Below, in pieces: positions 13,001-22,900 of a stretch of 64,000 nt of DNA. Source of the DNA: Blastomussa wellsi (Eukaryota; Cnidaria; Anthozoa; Scleractinia; Plerogyridae); contig OX393568.1 in assembly GCA_947652115.1 (NCBI GenBank), positions 14,471,947-14,535,946 on the forward strand. The letters are read 5' to 3'. How positions within the stretch are numbered: position 1 is the stretch's first letter; every line of letters starts with the position of its first letter. A model generated the notes under the pieces. It saw nothing but the letters and a program-made list of their open reading frames with translations, was not told the DNA's origin and searched no databases. A program made the position numbers and the translations under genes.

Positions 13001-16000
13001 TTGCCAATTGTTTGTTATCTTTCGAGTCACAGCAAATAGAATATTTTTCTATTTATTTGACATTTGACATTTTTTAAGTTTTTTTGCGCTGCTTATGTCA
13101 ATTCTTTTTTTACCCAGGCCAGCGACTTCAACTCCAGCAACTTCATTCCATTATAATTTCGACACGCGCCGGCTAGTAGCGGTAGGGTTAGATACATTAT
13201 GCTCACAAATTTGACCATTACCCGGGTATGCTTTTTAGCATCACCCTAAAAATCGTGCCATTATGCCGAAAATTATGCTTAGGTCAGACCATTATGCTCG
13301 TGTTATGCCGGCATTCTCGTCCCCAGAGTCGCTTGTCCCACTTAGCCGGCTGGGCCTGTGCACAAGGAACAAGTGGCTCTGGGGACACACGATTTGATTC
13401 GCTGAAATCAAACAAAGGAAGTCCAATCATATCAGCCATTTTAAACGTGCTAACGATAAAGGATGTTAAAACAGCTGATATGATTGGACTCCCTTTGTTT
13501 GATTTTAGCAAATCAAATCGTGTGTTCCCAGAGCCACTTGTTCCTCATGCACAGGCCCTGCCAGCTAACGGTAAGAGAGACAAGCGGCTCTGGGGACGAG
13601 AATGGTTATGCCGGCTGAAATTTCGCATTGGAATCCATGGCACCACCCAGACGAGTCCCCAAAGATAATAATAATAACAATTAAAGATTTATAATGCGCC
13701 CTTTCCATACAAATATGATGAAAATGCAACATCTCCCTCGGGACTTGCCATGTTGTGATTTCTGATGGACCTGGCATAATGCTGTAACCAGGGCTCTAAA
13801 CCAATAACAAAGCCTTACAAAGGGCTGAATAATCAGACAGGAGGCAAATTCAATATTTTTCTCACATTTTCACTGAAAATAGGGAAATATTAGACTTGTT
13901 TTCTAATTGATTGTCTTTTTTAGCGTCACACGGCAAGTAGCGAAAATGATATCTCTGGTTCTATTCATCGTAAAGCGGCGATTTAACGGTGAAATGATCT
14001 GTATAGGTAGAAACAATGTTTTTTCGCCGGTGAATATCCCTACCATATTCTCGAGAGTTTGTAAACGTAAACAACATGTCACTTGCTTTTATTGAATGCG
14101 TCTCCTTTTTATCATTTTTCGAATGAGTTGAACTTGTTTGTCTTGCCGTAAAGTACTTAGCTTTAAAACGAAACGAATATTGTTCAGTATTTTGAGTCAA
14201 ATTGATTAGAGTTTTCATTCAAGCTTATCAAAACTACTCAGCTAACATTCACAACTATTAACTCGCAAGATAAAGTTTTCGTCTTCTGGCACACGACGGC
14301 GGCAGTCGCTTGCTTATTGAAATGTCACGGCAGACAAAATGATATCTCTGGTTCTATTCGGCGCAAATCGGTGATTTTAAACGGTCAAATGGTCTCTGTA
14401 GGTAGAAACAATGTTTTAGCGAAGTTTTTATGATGCATTGTAAACATTTATTTTAAAACTTCTTTGTAAGATAAAGCTTTTCGGCACACACCATCCGCTA
14501 GTTGTTTCGTCTGAGTGTTTACTTTCTCTTGAGCGTTGACCATGGCAAGAAGTCAAATGGTTCTGTTTGGGATTAATTTAAATCAATGATTCAAACGGAA
14601 AATGAATTCTCATTACAGTGAGTACGTGATAACAAGTTTTTACGTAGACTTTTTAAAAGTCGTTCACTAACGTGACGGAGCGCATTTACATGTAATATTT
14701 TCTGTAAAACTATGGCACGGCACGATTTAGTCAGTCTTCCATGCGCTTTTTAAATGCAGCAATGTCAGGTCATTGAAAGAACAATCAACTGTCAACAAAA
14801 GAAACAACAATAAGCTAGCTCATACATACAAATGAGCATACGCCCTCATCAGCTAAATGTCAGGCAATAATTTTTGCGCAATTTAACAAAATAATTGTTA
14901 ATTATCTGCAGCCCACAGAATAGGGATTGAGACTTCAGTGTACAATACTACTCCCAATGCTAATGCCAGTACTAATACTACACCTTGAAGATTCCAGGTA
15001 ATAGCAAAATACAAGAAGTACAGAAGATAACTTGGAAGACCTCCTTATACTAAGAAAAACTTTATCCATCAAATAGATTCTTGCTCATTCTAACCCAGGC
15101 CCAAGAATGGGCATGGTTATTATGCTCTCTTTTCTCTATTATGGCTTCAGAATAAAAGAAAATTTGTAATAATGTAATAATATATTCTCTATGGTGTAAA
15201 GTACAAAGCACCTGCATATGAAATAATCCATAAAATGTGAACTGCAGGTGTAGATGAAAGTGACAAATGGTTATTGTGCAGTGCATTTTCCAATTACTTT
15301 TTGAGCAACTGGAAATTAAAGAAACCTGAAATAATTCAGGGCTCCAACAAGATCACAAGAACGCCCAAAAAATATTATACAAACATTGCACGCGTGCACC
15401 CACCATGTTTGTATAGGTCAATGGTATATGAGCTCATATACCATTGCCTCTAAACCAATCAAAACTCAGGAAATGCAATATACCATAGCCAGTTTTTAAT
15501 AAAAGATAAATATTCATACAGAGTATAAGCTGCAGCTGTAATGATCATCACAGTAAATTTTCCAATTGGAATTAAAGGCAACTGAAAAGTTCAGGGTTTC
15601 AACAAGATGAAAACCAAGATTCAAATTCCATTGAAGGCCTGAATATTTTAGCCTAAAAATTAAACCTGGACCTTTGTTCTAATAAATCTTAAATCTGATT
15701 GGCTTAAACATCATAAAACAATAAACAAAGATTTTTTGATTTGTACATCGTAGCTATGACAAGGCACGTGTACATAATATTTGTGGTAATTATTAGAATG
15801 ATTATTTTTCAGAGAGGTTCTCCTTGTAACTAAAGTAATATTGCAATAAAACACCAGTATCCATTTTTGTTGTTCGTTGTTGTTTTTTATCAAAGAAAAA
15901 ATACCTTTACAGGGTTCTAGTTAGGATTTTTAGGCAAGGTGCCATTCAAGTTTAATAAGAATTCTTAGTTCGGTCTAATTTCTAAAGAAAATTAATTTTA

Positions 16001-17147
16001 TTTAAACAAAGAGAAAATTAATTGGACAATAATAAAATGTTCTTGTCTTTGGGTGTTAAATTTTTAAATTAAATTAAACATTTACAATTGACTGAAAAGA
16101 CAAAAGGTTCATAATTAATATATTTATCATCAAACTTTGATAACTTTAAAATTGCCCAGCTCTAGAAGACATGACAATTTTATCTGACCTATCACAAATT
16201 AATTTTCAGGTATGTACAGAAATCTTGAAAACATGTCTTTTGTTTAATTAACTGCCACCCTGAACTGTTTTTTTTTTTTTTTTTTTTTCAATTTTTTAGT
16301 GAATAATTGGAAAAGTTAAAACGAAAACAGATAAATTATATAAGAGAATGTTTAAAAATCGATGCATTCTGCAGGCAAAATCAAAACAAGCTCAGGGATA
16401 GAAATGAAAACAACTGAAAGGTTCCAGTCAAGCATAAAGTGGTCCTTAATTATTTAACAGCTATTTGTGTCGTTTTACAGTCAAAGCAACTATTAATTAC
16501 CATTCCATTTGTCTAAGGGGCATTCCCCAACTATTAAAAGAAACCATGAAAAGAAAAGAAATGAAACCAGATCATCATTGAGGGCTTTAGTACGGCAACT
16601 CTTCGATTATACTTCAATTATCTTTCCATGAATGGATTTATGAATGGTTTTTCAACGTAATAGCGGTTAAAATGTAATAAAAATTTCATGACACTCAAGA
16701 TGACCAAACACGTGTTACAAGTAAAAAGAAGACATTCGGTTAATTATATTTTGAGCTACTTTTACAGTTCAACTATACTACGTCGATACAGGTTATAACA
16801 ATTTTTACCTCTTTCAGTCTTTGCAGGAATCCCATTTCTGATATCTTGTTGACCACCTTAACCTTTGCTGTAACCGAATACCCCAGTTTCGGCAGGGTAG
16901 TACGAATCACTCTTTCATCTCTATTTCTCCCCAACTCCTTTTCCTGAATACTGTCTCCCTTCAATCGCAAAAATTGAACTCTTTCATGCGATGCTGTTCT
17001 TTCCATAGACCGAAAACCTTCGTGTGGAATTTCAAAATCATGCTGGACCCGGCTTTCAATCCAGTAAGTCAACAATACCGACAATGCTGTAATAAAAGCC
17101 AACGAAACGACGACATATCTTCGCCTGCAAAGCCGTGGTAATCGCAT
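1049..17147 (-). CDS. CPED1-like type II membrane protein, 5' part (six exons, continues beyond left edge)
   Basis: Coding exons on the minus strand are 16809-17147, 9240-9509, 8662-8746, 2861-2995, 2610-2715 and 1049-1220. Each has AG/GT borders and their phases join without a stop into 369 codons. Exon 1 starts MRLPRLCRRR, then has a hydrophobic stretch (about residues 11-28), which makes a type II signal anchor typical of Golgi/ER lumenal enzymes. Later segments include a GIEKLLLRNDGFCYLM stretch and, in the last exon, a VDVLLIDDKPVIVQVYALVTS block followed by SPLRIY and EGHVLL. That block resembles the ATP-grasp fold of tubulin-tyrosine-ligase-like proteins, which also occurs in CPED1 (cadherin-like and PC-esterase domain protein). 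The canonical TTL arginine/phenylalanine pattern is altered (IVQVYALVTS). The PC-esterase part would lie outside the window. The donor of exon 2861-2995 (A/GTAACT) is the weakest junction. The 7.3 kb and 5.7 kb introns are full of MITEs and retroelement relics. The gene-model logic is fairly secure, but the family name is an inference. Confidence 0.55.
3160..4602. mobile_element. Terminal-inverted-repeat element rich in GAGCC/GGCTC motifs
   Basis: The block at about 3161-3232 (repeated CGAGCC motifs, then GCTGCGAGCCTCTTTTAGCG) is matched in reverse complement at about 4535-4600 (GGCTCGCAGAAGAGGCTCGC and flanking CGGGGTTACAGGCTCAC). The two arms point inward and enclose about 1.3 kb with no coding sequence, so this is probably a non-autonomous DNA element. 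A second, smaller element is nested at 3451-3975. No clear target duplication was seen. Confidence 0.4.
3451..3975. mobile_element. 525-bp MITE with 27-bp terminal inverted repeats
   Basis: The left end CCTGATTCTCAGACATCTGA plus GGTCGAT is repeated in reverse complement at 3949-3975, with 25 of 27 positions matching. The interior is AT-rich and non-coding, apart from a 90-codon minus-strand ORF that reads through the right arm and is most likely chance. The element is nested inside the larger inverted-repeat unit 3160-4602. Confidence 0.5.
6363..6413. mobile_element. Fragment of the SINE seen complete at 11013-11293
   Basis: The stretch ACACCTGGATGGAGAGACAT and its continuation to AAGTGTCTT match the central part of the tRNA-derived SINE (positions 11157-11205) at most bases. 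Both flanking parts of the SINE are missing. Confidence 0.4.
6550..7012 (-). pseudogene. C-terminal relic of a non-LTR retrotransposon ORF2 (L1/Tx1-like)
   Basis: On the minus strand one frame reads FTNKKLFRFKMIDSPTS, then ICDFCKKKVESLEHLFF, a typical C-terminal cysteine/histidine-type segment of L1/Tx1-like ORF2 proteins. After an in-frame stop, the neighbouring frame continues with TEAFWQALIYWRRKHNF and, further on, LILIAKFFIYKCKLNN and KIIYDIERQIAFKHNK, ending at a stop near 6550. The sequence therefore needs at least one frameshift and contains stops, so it is a dead fragment. No reverse transcriptase motifs remain nearby. It lies within the 5.7 kb intron of the CPED1-like gene between exons 2861-2995 and 8662-8746. 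Confidence 0.6.
7275..7317. repeat. Perfect 43-bp hairpin (20-bp arms, 3-bp loop)
   Basis: Arms CCGACCTATGCCAAGCTCCC and its exact reverse complement are separated by GGA. The right arm abuts the first copy of a direct repeat that begins GGCATGTTGTAAGCAC. Confidence 0.6.
7316..7766. repeat. Two direct copies of a ~73-bp sequence, 377 bp apart
   Basis: The sequence starting GGCATGTTGTAAGCAC and ending AGCTTGGTTACCAAGTTTTC occurs at 7316-7388 and again at 7693-7765 with few differences (for example ACATGCAGTC versus ACGTGCAGTC). This may be a target-site duplication of a 300-bp insertion, terminal repeats of a small retroelement, or a local duplication. The enclosed 300 bases show no coding pattern. 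Confidence 0.5.
8250..8434. mobile_element. 185-bp foldback element
   Basis: AGCAATAGACCACAAGTTTC and the following 25 bases of the left arm are repeated in reverse complement up to 8433, and the inner parts also pair (AACACTCGAAGAATTCGTAA against its partner near 8360-8370). Nearly the whole unit folds into one hairpin. It has no coding capacity. Confidence 0.6.
9888..10232. mobile_element. MITE, family 'GGCCATTTCCAGTCC', copy 1
   Basis: The terminal inverted repeats read AAGGCCATTTCCAGTCCGTA, continuing CTGCGCA. The same ~343-bp sequence occurs inverted at 45961-46302. ORFs across it are chance readings of the repeat. Confidence 0.6.
10381..10994. mobile_element. piggyBac-type MITE with TTAA target duplication
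   Basis: TTAA at 10381-10384 and at 10991-10994 flank inverted repeats CCCATTGACTCCT / AGGAGTCAATGGG. The interior is about 606 bp and non-coding. The element has inserted into a region rich in TTCTAACG-like motifs, which resumes beyond the neighbouring SINE. Confidence 0.65.
11013..11293 (-). mobile_element. tRNA-derived SINE
   Basis: Read on the minus strand from 11293, the unit starts with a tRNA-like head: CAGTGACCTAATGGTTAGTG (A-box-like) and GGTTCGAGCC (B-box of a Pol III promoter). It continues into a conserved body (GGGCAAGACACTTTACACTC, then CACCCAGGTGTATAAATGGG, then AACCCTGCAATGGACTAGCA), as in many metazoan SINEs. It is bordered on the low side by the TTAA MITE. A fragment of the same family is at 6363-6413. 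Confidence 0.65.
11300..12010. repeat. Region of degenerate TTCTAACG / TTAACGG motifs
   Basis: Variants of TTCTAACG, CTAACGCTT and TTAACGG recur irregularly here and also at 10255-10380, either side of the inserted MITE and SINE. GCAAAAATTTTCTAACGGAT occurs on both sides. It looks like one ancestral degenerate repeat tract split by insertions. No gene is apparent. Confidence 0.35.
12184..12276. repeat. Alternating purine-pyrimidine simple repeat (TACGCA-like)
   Basis: This is a degenerate tandem array of TACGCA, GTATAC and ACGCAT units. It explains the overlapping ORFs on both strands, which are not genes. Confidence 0.7.
13303..13615. mobile_element. Mutator-like foldback MITE with 10-bp target duplication
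   Basis: Long inverted arms start ATTCTCGTCCCCAGAG and end in its complement. The arms run about 125 bases each around a ~35-bp spacer. The perfect direct repeat TTATGCCGGC at 13303-13312 and 13606-13615 flanks the unit. Terminal structure and a 9-10 bp duplication fit Mutator-like elements. The 146-codon ORF over it comes from the arms. Confidence 0.65.
15419..15446. repeat. Perfect 28-bp palindrome
   Basis: The half-site CAATGGTATATGAG is followed directly by its reverse complement, in a non-coding part of the first intron of the CPED1-like gene. Confidence 0.6.
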
Positions 17148-19974
17148 AATGCCCCCACCGTTGTATAAAGCCTACTTGAGCTTTAGCAGTGTAGTCGCCA
17201 TCCCGTGCATAAAACTCCTTCTTCCTCGTCCCCATCAGTGAAGAGCAAGACAAACTCTGTCTGTGGTTTGCAATGCCATTTTCAACCAGGGCTGCATGCT
17301 GACCATTATGACAGATCCTGCGTGTACTGGGATTTCTTGTCACCAGTTCAAGTACAGCTGCTCCAGGCCTGGAGACTTTGTAGCGACTGAGGCTACGCCT
17401 GGTGAAATTTGAAAGTTTTAAATATAATCAGAGTTACTGTATCGTTCAATCATCTGCTTTTCGACCACAACAAACTTCTTGAAAACCTGTCGATTTGTGG
17501 AATCTTTATTTCAATATTATACCAATAGCATAACCAATAGCATTAGTTTTCAGCAATATTTACCGCTGACCAACATTCGTCGGGCGGTTATGTAGAGGAT
17601 ATAGGAGGACGTGTGCACTTTCGGTTAAAAGCATGAAATTTGGTAGAAGAAAAGTTTTCTTTATGCTCATCAATGTCTTATATGGAACCACCGTATAAAT
17701 TCGCTCTGAGAGAAGGTAAAGGGGTGGTTCCAAAGTGGCCGCCATCTTGACCGGAAGTAAAAAGCATAACGACCGGCAGTTACCAGAATAAGGTTGCAAC
17801 TCCTCGAAACGACATCTTCGAGATCTTGTGTTACTCCAATGTAAAGAAACTTATTATTTAAACGTTTGAAGACGAAACTGAGTGAAAAAATATGGGAAAT
17901 GCAGACAATAATCGTAAATAAAAGTAAAACTTGGAAGTTTGGAGAGTCTGTCAGAGTATAATTTGATGAAATTCAGAGCCGTAGTGCACTTTTATAGAGA
18001 GGTACAAACTTTTATAGAGAGGTACAACTTCGAGAGGTACAAAGTCCGTTGCTGAAATTGCCAGTTTCCTAATGAGTCAAGTTCCTCCTGTACTTCCTAA
18101 CAAGAATCCTGCAGTGCCCCTAGTGCAAAGTGATATGAGAGGATGGGCAGATTGTCACAAGAGCAATTGGATTAGCCTGTTAGTAAAACGTAAACCTATG
18201 GAAACCTGTCTCGATCTGTGCCTGAATTTCTTCGTCACTTTCTTCCCAAAATCAAGCTTCAGCGCCAGTCTTCACCTGACGTCTATCGGGTTCATTCCTC
18301 CCTGGCTTTCTTTTGCGGAGCCAAATTTGCCTGGAACTAGCTAGAGAATGACATCAGAAGAGTCAATATTGACTCCAAGTGGTTGGAAATGAGTAAAGGC
18401 GTACGTTAACCTCAGAAGGTTGAAGGTAAGGCCGGTTGATTTGAGATAAAACTAGTACAGTAGCTTATCTCCCACTTTGTTACGTTGCCATAGCAAGAAA
18501 GCCTGATAATCTCCATGATTTCTCTTTTAATACGTACGAGCCAATACTGATGTCACTCTGAGAACCAACAATTAATAAATGAGGTAGTCTCTCTCTTTAT
18601 TAATCTGCTCAATAAGAAATTTTCAGACCTTGTTGCGATGTATTTAAAACTTAATTAATGGAGAACCCGAAAGCATTGAATAGGCACAAATTTATTCAAC
18701 CATGACTCTGTCAATACTCACACGCAAACTTGGAAAAAAAATTCAGAGTTTTCCCAACAGTAGAGAGGAATTGGGAGAACTCAGAATTCTTTTTCCGAGT
18801 TTGCGATTGACATTGTTGAATCTTTTAGTCATCTTTTAGTCATTCACGCTAGAAACTTACCGTCCTCACTCTCTTCAGCAACAATGTTGTTTGATTGACG
18901 GAGTTTGCATATCATATGAGGTTTAATTTCGTTGTGCAAGTTCTTATCGAGGCGTAAATTACTCGGATGTCATAAAGTTAATCCCGTCAGCTCATACAGT
19001 GTTTTAATAGGCTTAGCTCTGCACTATGACCATTTTCAATCAGATAAAACGTTAACCTACATTTTAACGGAAGATTTTCGTCACAGGTCGGTATAAAGTA
19101 ACTTGTTAACAGCTTCAGCTGAGTGTAAATGGCTCTTAGAAATCAGATAATTCTCCTAGATAGCGTAAAGCGGAAAATATTGGAAATCAAGCTACGTAAA
19201 TATTCCTTATTGAAAGTAGAACGATGCCGTTCTCTTTGACACTTTATTTAGCTTATTTAACTTCAAAAGCTTAAAACAAATATGTACAAAACAGGCTAAA
19301 ACATCACAAATGCTTACAGTAAGGTTTCCATTACCTTTAAGGTGACAATTTTTTGAGACAGGCAAATCTTTATGCAAATGTATGTCATGAAGCGTCGCAA
19401 AGCGAAATAAGTTATAGCTAGCTTTGTTTTGGTCATTTGCAGTTAGTAAATATTTGTTTCTCTGTTTGTGTGGAAGGTAGTGATTGTTAGCCAGTAAAAG
19501 CCAGTGTTCAGTTAGAAGTTATTTTGATTAGGATATATCAAGTCTAACAAACAAAATTCACATCATGGCGCATGATAACGTCTTTACAGTTGTACTGTGG
19601 TTAACACACTTGAAGAATAAGTAGGAACGCTGAAGACTCCTGCATAATTCATACCACGCATTGGCTCTCTCGTAGATCGCGGAAGAAACTAAGACGTTGT
19701 GTCGTTCCCAGATCCAGTAACACAAAAGAGGTCGGGCTAGCTTTCGAAGGGTTACCCAAGAGGCTTTGGGACCCCACTCCCATCCCCTTTTGCAGCGATC
19801 GTTAACGGTTAGGAGCCGTATCTCTATTTAAAAAGACAAGCTTCAATCAGGCTGCCAGTTTTTGACAATAATGATGTTGTTTTTTAATTGTACAAAGTTA
19901 TTGCTTTTTATAAATATGTCCCAGTAACTCAATAACAACGGATCCGAAGGTTGTCGCTTCGCAACGCGGAAGCC
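17148..19974. other. Intergenic region between two divergent host genes
   Basis: This holds the 5' sides of the minus-strand CPED1-like gene and the plus-strand TIR gene. It contains a short duplicated motif near 18000 (TTTTATAGAGAGGTACAA twice) and the hairpin at 18723-18805. A 90-codon ORF at 18072-18344 has no recognisable domain. No further gene is seen. Confidence 0.4.
18723..18805. repeat. Imperfect hairpin with ~35-bp arms
   Basis: CGCAAACTTGGAAAAAAAAT and following bases pair with the segment ending TTTTTCCGAGTTTGCG. It lies in the intergenic region upstream of the TIR gene. Confidence 0.45.
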
Positions 19975-22900
19975 ATGTCTACACACCACGTGATGTTGTC
20001 GTACCAATGGAACGTTCAGGCATTGGTGGAGAAAGTTTACCAAGGATTGCGTCATCTCGGCATCAACGCTTGGATGGATATACATGGGGGCATTTCAGGA
20101 AACATAAATGACAGGTGAGGTGAGATGAAAGTCATTTATGTGCCACTGTCACCAATACTTTCGTTCATTATCACTATTATCATCCATCTGAATCTAAATA
20201 TGTTTTTGTCGGCAACATCCACAAGGGACAACACGCCAACTCTAAAGTGATAACCTAAAAATACTCTCAATAAAGAAATGACTGTTTTCAATTTACAAAA
20301 CGTGTTTCTAAAATATGAAACAATATAATAACAATAAAATAAAACTACACTTAAAATATACAAAATAATAATAAAAAAACAAAACTGCTATTAAAAACTA
20401 CTAGTGAAAGCTAAACTACTTGAGTTTGGTATTAAAAGTAGAGAGAGATTGACTGATAACAATCTCTCACGGAAGTTTGTGCCATTCAGTTTTTGTCCTG
20501 GGAAAAAAGAAAATCTAAAAATTAAATATCTTTATGTCCTCATCATCAACATCACCATGATCGTTGTAATCATCGTCATCATCATCGCCACCGCCGTCAT
20601 TATTTTCATCATTACTATGATCTTCATCATCAACAACACCATCACCATCGTCACCATTATTACCATCACCATAACCACCACCATTATTACCTTCAATATC
20701 ATCATCATCATAATCATGATGACCATCATCATTATCATCATCATTCAGTGTCTTTGCAGGTTACCTCCCCAGTTAACATTATAACGTTTAATTTTGTTAG
20801 ATGTGTAATCGTGAAGTCGGACTAATGGGAAAAAATGTGTTGAACGTAGAGAAAAGGCCTCTGCACAGAAATTACTTTCATATACAGTAGCTTTTCATCA
20901 AGGTCTTCTCACCTGTTTTCATTGCATTTAGTATGGCTTATGGAGTGGAACATGCTGCAGTCATTTGCTGTTTTATGACCGGTGATTATTTTGTAAGTTA
21001 CTTGTAATTTATGTTACTTCGCTTTATACTTTCACTGTCTACGGCGATTAATTATTTCTGTCGGCTCTCAGGATGAGTTACCATTTATTCGCTTATCTCC
21101 GCGTGCCAGTGTAATCCCAACAGATTTGAGGGGACTTGCACAGAATTTAGCCCGACAACAGGCTTTCCCAGCGCGGTGTTCGCAGGGTGTCCAGAATTCT
21201 GATCGTGCTTTCGTTTTCCCGTTTTCAACTTAATGCTCCACGTTTCAGGCTAAAGTGCTCGAGGGTCACAAAAAAACGCCACTTCAGTGCTTGGATAATG
21301 CTCAGTATGCACTGTATTTTTCTTTTAAATGCATAGCTCCCTGGCAGCTTTTCCACTCTAACAGCAACTTGCTGTGTAACACAATAGCCTTTGCATTTCA
21401 AATGGCACATGATAACTACTGAGTCGACTAGTATGTAAAATTTCTTTTTAGAGCTCAAAGAACTGCAAAAAGGAACTGAACTACGCAGATGGTCAGTCCA
21501 AATCCATAGTACCTGTTCTGTGTGAGAAAGGGTTTAAAGCACAAGGATGGTTGGGTATCATAACTGCTGGCCTGTTGTGGATCGACTTTAGGTAGAGAAG
21601 AAATTCCTTGCTCTCGTTCAAAAGACAATCTTGCATACGCCTATTCTGGAACCCAAATCCGCAATAACGTAGGGCGAAATGAGGCGACAAAACTCGATAA
21701 AAATCAAGGAAAAAGCTACGGACTATAATGGGTCAAACGGAATGTTTCGGGAACATATGATGCTAACCACTGGGCTTAAGATTAAGGATAGGACTCCGTT
21801 CAACTTTGCGCGTAACTTTGTTGTAGTACTGTGTTTTCAATGCGATTCCGTTAAATCATTTCTCTTCAGAAAACTTTTTTCTAGATCTTTCAAACTGACA
21901 CAAATAACTGCATTCACTGGCGTTGCACTTCATGTAGAGACCTTAAAAGTGTTAGCGCTTTTGAAAAGTCCATCTCGGACAAATCTCTTAAGACATTCCC
22001 ATCTATTTGTTAATTCACGCGATAGTGTGATGTCGTCAATACGGAGCAAAGTTGCCCCCTCCCAACCTCCGCTCAATGCTGTTTTGGTATAAAAAACAAC
22101 GCATACAATTCTTGATAAAAGTTTGTGTTTTATATTCTAGGATTTAGGAGGTCCATCTCGTATAAGCCTTGTGGTTTCTTTTGGCCCTCCTTGCCGCTTC
22201 TATTAATTTATGAATGTATTTATTATTTCGTGATGTGTAATTAATTGTGGCTAAATAATAAACTGAACTGAACTGAACTGAACTGTGTTACCCTAAACAA
22301 CATTGGAAGATGGGAGAGGAGGGGGAACGGCCATTCACTTAGCAACGGTTTTTATTTTATTCAGGATGAAGGGGAAAAGTAGGTATTTTTCGAAGTTGTC
22401 TCGAATAATTTTTTCTCGAGGTTGTAGATAAGTATCTTTCTGCCAATGTGTAGCCTGCGAAGGCAGGCGATTTTTTCGGCTCTCGTTTCAAGCTAGAACA
22501 TAAAAAATCGTCTGCTCTCGCTGGCTAGCCAATGTGAAGCTTTTGGAGCCTTACCGACGAAACGTTTTCGATTTTGCCCATCATTCAACACCTAAATCGT
22601 TTACTGGAAGAGCAACTACATTATGTACTGACAACACAGAAAATAAGTAGTTCAGACATCAACAACAATAGTTATATCATGAGTACTAAGTGCAAGAAGG
22701 GAGGGCTGCGTGTGCGCTCGATCCCCGTTCTCGCAGTCACTTTGCCTTCCTTATCACTGGAAGGTCTTCCACCACAACAGACTGCATATAAATAGGGCAG
22801 TTCAGCTCATGATTCGATTATTGTCAATCTTTCTTTATCTTTTTCTCAGAGATGGGACGGTATTTGAAAATTCTCTAGAATCCCTAGCGAAGGAGATCGT

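Noticed and set aside
13228..13668. 146-codon ORF
   Set aside because: It is read through both arms of a foldback element.
14831..14856. Second hammerhead ribozyme (CTGATGA on the minus strand)
   Set aside because: The CTGATGA and a GGGC/GCTC stem are present but ATTT stands where GAAA is required.
20404..20784. 126-codon isoleucine/threonine-rich ORF
   Set aside because: It is a reading of the ATC/ATT microsatellite.
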